A DNA stretch of 64,000 nt from Planococcus chinensis. Its GTDB lineage: Bacteria > Bacillota > Bacilli > Bacillales_A > Planococcaceae. The notes under the pieces were generated by a model that saw only the letters and a program-made list of their open reading frames with translations, made no database searches and was not told the origin of the DNA. Of the stretch, positions 60,116-64,000 are shown piece by piece; the stretch's first letter is position 1; the number at the start of each line of letters is the position of its first letter. Position numbers and translations under genes: made by a program. The DNA lies in the NCBI RefSeq assembly GCF_020071995.1, contig NZ_JABWTK010000004.1, forward strand, positions 62,001 to 126,000. Direction: 5' to 3'.

Positions 60116-60147
60116 CAAGGAGCCTTCCAGTCAGGCTCCTTGTTTTT
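60115..60147 (+). terminator. Terminator after the Spx-like gene
   Basis: ACAAGGAGCC (60115-60124) pairs with GGCTCCTTGT (60134-60143), followed by T5. Confidence 0.87.
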
Positions 60148-60294
60148 GGCTCCAGCCAAAAGAATCAGTAAAGCATCCTTGTTTTTAACAGCACCACTGG
60201 GCAAGGTCTTAGCAGAAGAGGGGGTGTTTGCTGCGTTTCTTCACGTGAAATTTCTAAAATGTCTGTTATTTTATTTTCCCGTAAAATCCCGGTA

Positions 60295-60303
60295 TGGTAT
60301 GAT
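60295..60303 (+). promoter_or_regulatory. Extended -10 promoter of the TPR gene
   Basis: TGGTATGAT has the TG extension, 26 bp before the start codon. Confidence 0.5.
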
Positions 60304-60328
60304 AGACAGTACAAACGGGGTGTTTTTT

Positions 60329-61309
60329 ATGCGAAAAAAATATAGGGACTTGCAGCGCAAAGGCAATGTGATCGTATTTCCGAACACGATTCACCGCCTG
60401 CTGACAGAAGGCATGGCGCTGCTGAAAGACGAGAATTACGAAGACGCTCGCGATAAGCTGTACCAAGTGCTGTCTTACGAACCGGAACATGCCGGGGCAC
60501 TCGGTGCATACGCCTATTGCTTGTTTGAGTTGGGGGAATACGAGGAAGCGCTTGAGGTGTGCCGGGAATTGCTGAAAGTCGGGCCTGTGCATTACCTAGA
60601 AACAATGGAATTATACATAAGTATTTTAATGCAGGTCCGGGAGTTTGAAGAAGCGGAACGGATGATTGAAGTGCTGATTGAAGAAAAAGTTTTGCCGGAA
60701 GAGCGGCTGGCACAGTTTTTGCAGCTGCGCGATTTGAATGAGCGCATTGCGGTGAAAAACGCCAATGTGAAAATCGATCTCACCCAATACGTGCCGGAGA
60801 ATTTCGTCAAGCTGCCGCCGCATGAGCAGGAAAGGCTGATCATGGAATTGCCGCCGGCAAGCTATGAGATGTTGAAGAACAGCCTGGTTGAAATCGTGCA
60901 GCATCCGGAAACCGATTTATTGACGAAGACATACATATTGTTCATGATTCACCAGGAAAAAGTGAAAGCCCGCGTAACGGTGCAGAAATTCCATTACGAA
61001 AAGGAATTTTCCGTAGCGAATCTGCCGGATCCAATCAACAATTCAAGAGTCCGGGACATCAAACGGATGATGGAAGAGATGCTGGAGAAAGATCCGACGC
61101 GCCTGGAAATGGTCCAGGAACTGTTCGACCGCCATATTTATTTGTTTTATCCGTTCCAGTGGGATGAGTATGAAGGGGCCGAAGTTGCAGATGCTTACTT
61201 GAGCTATTTGGACCAATTGTTCACCGGGGAAATGAATTTTGACGGCGACTCGGAACTGATGAGCCTCATTTTTCATGCCGAGCAATGGTTTGAGTTGCGC
61301 AATGGGTAG
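60329..61309 (+). CDS. Tetratricopeptide-repeat protein (YsoA-like)
   Basis: This 326-residue protein has TPR-like helical pairs near the N-terminus (EGMALLKDENYEDARDKLYQ, AYAYCLFELGEYEEALEVCREL, ISILMQVREFEEAERMIEVL) and a helical C-terminal part. It lies directly upstream of tig, the place of ysoA in B. subtilis. The frame is open from 60140, but that part overlaps the previous terminator; ATG 60329 after GGGGTG is used. The partner protein is unknown. Confidence 0.83.
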   Translation: MRKKYRDLQRKGNVIVFPNTIHRLLTEGMALLKDENYEDARDKLYQVLSYEPEHAGALGAYAYCLFELGEYEEALEVCRELLKVGPVHYLETMELYISILMQVREFEEAERMIEVLIEEKVLPEERLAQFLQLRDLNERIAVKNANVKIDLTQYVPENFVKLPPHEQERLIMELPPASYEMLKNSLVEIVQHPETDLLTKTYILFMIHQEKVKARVTVQKFHYEKEFSVANLPDPINNSRVRDIKRMMEEMLEKDPTRLEMVQELFDRHIYLFYPFQWDEYEGAEVADAYLSYLDQLFTGEMNFDGDSELMSLIFHAEQWFELRNG

Positions 61310-61315
61310 AAATAG

Positions 61316-61343
61316 TTGAACATAGTGGCATCTATGCTATAAT
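61316..61343 (+). promoter_or_regulatory. tig promoter
   Basis: TTGAAC (61316-61321), a 16-bp spacer and a perfect TATAAT (61338-61343). Confidence 0.75.
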
Positions 61344-61412
61344 ATTGAAGTTGTCAAAATTCGTATAAAACGGGTAATATGACTTTGTAGAAAATGTTTG
61401 GAGGGCTTATAA

Positions 61413-62726
61413 ATGTCAGCAAAATGGGAAAAGCAAGAAGGTAACACAGGAACACTTACAGTAGAAGTGCCTGCAGAAGAAGTAAATGCAGGATTGGACA
61501 AAGCGTTCAAAAAAGTCGTTAAAGAAATTAACGTACCAGGTTTCCGTAAAGGGAAGATGCCACGCCAGATGTTCGAACAACGCTTTGGCGTAGAATCACT
61601 TTACCAGGATGCCCTAGACTTCATCTTGCCGGATGCTTACGCAAACGCTGTTGAAGAAGCAGGCCTTAACCCGGTTGACCGCCCGGAAATCGATATCGTC
61701 ACTCTTGAAAAAGGACAGCCGCTTGTATTCACAGCTAAAGTAACGGTTAAACCGGAAGTTCAGCTTGGCGAATACAAAGGCCTTGAAGTTTCTCAGCCAG
61801 CTACAGACGTAACTGACGAAGAAATCGAAAACCAATTGAAAGAAAACCAAGAGCGTTTCGCTGAGCTTGCTGTTAAAGAAGACGAAGCAATCGTTGAAGG
61901 TGATACTGCAGTAATCGACTTTGAAGGTTTTGTTGATGGAGAAGCATTTGAAGGCGGCAAAGGAGAAAGCTATTCTCTTGAAATCGGTTCAAACTCATTC
62001 ATCCCAGGATTCGAAGAGCAATTGGTAGGCGTAAAAACAGGAGAAGAAAAAGACGTTGAAGTCACTTTCCCTGAAGAATACCACGCTGCTGAACTTGCAG
62101 GAAAAGCTGCAACGTTCAAAGTGAAAGTAAACGAAGTAAAATCGAAAGAGCTTCCAGAACTTGATGACGAATTCGCTAAAGAAATCGATCCAGAAGTTGA
62201 AAGCCTAGAAGCGCTTCGCACAAAAATGAAAGAAACTTTGGCTGAACAGAAAAAAGCAAACGCGGATGCAGCACTTCGCGACGAGCTAGTTCAAAAAGCA
62301 GCTGAAAACGCAACAATCGATCTTCCACATGCCATGATCCACACTGAAATGGACCGCATGATGCAGGAATTCGAACAGCGTTTGACTCAGCAAGGCATGA
62401 ACCTTGACCTTTACTACCAGTTCTCAGGCCAAGACGAAGAAGCTTTGCGCGCTCAAATGCATGACGATGCTGAAACTCGCGTACGTGTATCTCTAGTGCT
62501 TGAAGCAATCGCTGCAGCAGAGAACATGGAAGTTACTTCAGAAGACATCGACAAAGAACTTGAAAAAATGTCCGGCCAGTTCAACATGGACATCGAGCAA
62601 ATCAAAACTGCTTTAGGCGGCACTGAAATGCTTGAAAACGATATCCGCATGCAAAACACAGTTGAATTCCTAGTGGAAAACGCTAAGATCACAACTGAAG
62701 TGGAAAACGCTCAAGACGCTGAATAA
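61413..62726 (+). CDS. tig: Trigger factor
   Basis: This 437-residue ribosome-associated chaperone (B. subtilis 424) has the ribosome-binding N-domain with the signature [17 protein letters not shown], an FKBP-type prolyl isomerase domain (about 160-245, [20 protein letters not shown]), and the helical C-terminal chaperone domain. TGGAGGGC precedes the ATG. It is followed by clpX, as in B. subtilis. Confidence 0.96.
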   Translation: MSAKWEKQEGNTGTLTVEVPAEEVNAGLDKAFKKVVKEINVPGFRKGKMPRQMFEQRFGVESLYQDALDFILPDAYANAVEEAGLNPVDRPEIDIVTLEKGQPLVFTAKVTVKPEVQLGEYKGLEVSQPATDVTDEEIENQLKENQERFAELAVKEDEAIVEGDTAVIDFEGFVDGEAFEGGKGESYSLEIGSNSFIPGFEEQLVGVKTGEEKDVEVTFPEEYHAAELAGKAATFKVKVNEVKSKELPELDDEFAKEIDPEVESLEALRTKMKETLAEQKKANADAALRDELVQKAAENATIDLPHAMIHTEMDRMMQEFEQRLTQQGMNLDLYYQFSGQDEEALRAQMHDDAETRVRVSLVLEAIAAAENMEVTSEDIDKELEKMSGQFNMDIEQIKTALGGTEMLENDIRMQNTVEFLVENAKITTEVENAQDAE

Positions 62727-62748
62727 TCAACACATATAAGCTTCATAG

Positions 62749-62778
62749 AAAACAAGGCACGGCGACGTGCCTTGTTTT
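62749..62778 (+). terminator. Terminator after tig
   Basis: AAAACAAGGCAC (62749-62760) pairs with GTGCCTTGTTTT (62767-62778). Confidence 0.87.
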
Positions 62779-62836
62779 CCTCTACATAGAATAAAAAACA
62801 CAACTATATAAGTTTGACTCATACTGTTAGTCTGTC

Positions 62837-62875
62837 GATATTCCGCAACATAGCTCCACTGTTTTGCGGAATATC
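62837..62875. repeat. 12-bp inverted repeat in the tig-clpX gap
   Basis: GATATTCCGCAA (62837-62848) and TTGCGGAATATC (62864-62875) are exact inverted copies with 15 bases between. No T run follows. The rest of the 366-bp gap holds the clpX promoter and otherwise nothing that I recognise. Confidence 0.6.
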
Positions 62876-63038
62876 TAAACGATTAGTAATTAGAGGGATA
62901 TATAGATAAGCATCTCTCTTTATAGAAAGCTTTTCCAGCGCTTGCGAGAGCCGTGCCCAAAGCGGCGGAAGCGGCATAAAATTATTCTTTTATTTATTCG
63001 GAATATAGAAGCATTCTCTTTGTAGTAATTCTAATTAG

Positions 63039-63067
63039 TTGCTACAATAAGCATAATCTTGTAATAT
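63039..63067 (+). promoter_or_regulatory. clpX promoter
   Basis: TTGCTA (63039-63044), a 17-bp spacer and TAATAT (63062-63067), 25 bp before the TTG start. No CtsR-type direct repeat is seen. Confidence 0.6.
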
Positions 63068-63092
63068 TATGGCTTGAATAGGGGTGAATACA

Positions 63093-64000
63093 TTGTTCAA
63101 ATTCAATGATGAAAAAGACCATTTAAAATGTTCATTCTGCGGAAAACCGCAAGAACAGGTTCGTAAACTGGTTGCAGGACCAGGTGTATATATTTGTGAC
63201 GAATGTATTGAGCTTTGTACGGAAATCGTAGAAGAAGAGCTGGGTACAGAAGAAGCAGTGGAATTCAAAGAAGTGCCAAAACCAAAAGAGATTCTGGATA
63301 TTCTTAACGGCTATGTCATCGGCCAGGAAAAGGCGAAAAAGTCATTGGCTGTAGCAGTCTACAACCATTACAAACGCGTCAATTCCAACAGCAAGATCGA
63401 TGACGTTGAGTTGTCGAAATCTAACATCGTCTTGATCGGGCCAACAGGAAGCGGGAAAACTTTGCTTGCGCAAACTTTGGCGCGCATCCTGAATGTGCCG
63501 TTTGCAATCGCTGACGCCACTTCGTTAACAGAAGCTGGGTATGTAGGGGAAGATGTTGAAAACATCCTCTTGAAGCTGATCCAGGCTGCAGATTATGATG
63601 TGGAACGTGCGGAAAAAGGCATCATCTATATCGATGAAATCGATAAAGTGGCCCGCAAATCGGAAAACCCGTCCATCACACGTGATGTATCAGGTGAAGG
63701 CGTTCAGCAGGCATTGCTGAAAATCCTGGAAGGCACAACTGCCAGCGTTCCTCCACAAGGCGGACGCAAGCATCCTCACCAGGAATTCATCCAGATCGAT
63801 ACGACGAATGTCCTGTTCATCGTCGGCGGTGCATTTGACGGCGTCGAACAAATCATCAAACGCCGTTTGGGCAACAAAGTCATCGGTTTCGGTGCAGATC
63901 CAAACAAAGAAGAACTGGACGACAAGTCGCTTCTTAGCCAGTTGATTCCGGAAGATTTGCTGAAATTCGGTTTGATACCTGAATTTATCGGCCGTTTGCC
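63093..64000 (+). CDS. clpX: ATP-dependent Clp protease ATP-binding subunit ClpX (partial)
   Basis: The first 302 codons of ClpX are present and run off the window end. The start is TTG at 63093 after AGGGGTG, giving [20 protein letters not shown] as in B. subtilis. The zinc-binding domain (CSFC and CDEC) is followed by the AAA+ core with Walker [19 protein letters not shown], Walker [17 protein letters not shown] and [19 protein letters not shown]. ClpX unfolds substrates for ClpP. No ATG start is available at the conserved N-terminus. Confidence 0.97.
   Translation, partial: MFKFNDEKDHLKCSFCGKPQEQVRKLVAGPGVYICDECIELCTEIVEEELGTEEAVEFKEVPKPKEILDILNGYVIGQEKAKKSLAVAVYNHYKRVNSNSKIDDVELSKSNIVLIGPTGSGKTLLAQTLARILNVPFAIADATSLTEAGYVGEDVENILLKLIQAADYDVERAEKGIIYIDEIDKVARKSENPSITRDVSGEGVQQALLKILEGTTASVPPQGGRKHPHQEFIQIDTTNVLFIVGGAFDGVEQIIKRRLGNKVIGFGADPNKEELDDKSLLSQLIPEDLLKFGLIPEFIGRL

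Noticed and set aside
60140-60328. Extended start of the TPR protein
   Set aside because: It begins within the terminator of the preceding gene and precedes the extended -10 promoter.

Overview
The window is a chromosomal segment of a low-to-mid GC Firmicute of the order Bacillales, most likely a member of Planococcaceae such as Planococcus or Planomicrobium. The gene order follows the Bacillus subtilis core: citZ-icd-mdh, phoPR, polA-mutM-coaE-gapB-speD-nrdR-dnaB-dnaI-thrS, infC-rpmI-rplT, pheST-rnhC-zapA-polX-mutS2, fadD-fadR-fadB-etfBA, trxA-uvrC-lysC, sdhCAB, racE-rph-rdgB, tig-clpX. Genes that B. subtilis carries inside these blocks and that serve sporulation or germination (ytaF, ytxC, gerE, gerM) are absent. 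An Aslfm-like ATP-grasp ligase suits an L-Lys/D-amino-acid peptidoglycan cross-bridge. Both points fit a non-sporulating planococcal organism, but the genus is an inference.

Layout. 1-2.8 kb: TCA genes (end of citZ, icd, mdh). 2.9-6.75 kb: a MaoC-like protein, phoP-phoR with a sensor kinase that lacks an extracytoplasmic domain, and the ATP-grasp ligase. 6.75-7.5 kb: non-coding repeat region. 7.5-9.5 kb: hflK-hflC. 9.6-18.5 kb: DNA replication and repair, gapB with a CcpN-type operator, and speD behind a structured leader. 18.5-22.4 kb: thrS under a T-box, then infC-rpmI-rplT under an L20 leader. 22.6-28.7 kb: ysdA, ysdB, dUTPase, ysdC, a NERD nuclease-like gene flanked on both sides by 20.5-bp periodic arrays, an XRE regulator with two membrane proteins, and ysgA. 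28.7-32.4 kb: pheST under a T-box. 32.6-34.7 kb: two AT-rich prepilin-like genes. 34.8-41.3 kb: rnhC (minus), zapA, cvpA, polX, mutS2, a DUF350 protein and a 25-residue membrane peptide. 41.5-46.9 kb: fatty acid oxidation operon with FadR boxes. 47-50.7 kb: trxA, uvrC, lysC under a lysine riboswitch. 51.4-54.6 kb: sdhCAB. 55-58.4 kb: thioesterase, MarR, racE, rph, rdgB, tRNA-Arg. 58.6-64 kb: zinc-ribbon membrane protein, TetR plus an Spx-like protein, a TPR protein, tig and the start of clpX.

Nearly all genes are on the + strand; only ysdB and rnhC are on the minus strand. The most unusual content lies outside genes. A family of about 120-nt hairpin repeats (types A and B) begins 1-5 nt after the stop codons of citZ, rpmI, rplT, etfB and sdhB, sometimes inside operons, and its copies show compensatory base changes that preserve several stems. 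Other points of interest are the periodic arrays around the NERD gene, the speD leader with an 8-nt perfect anti-Shine-Dalgarno element, a 42-bp palindrome at fadR, an Spx-like protein with a single cysteine, and a PhoR without a sensory loop.
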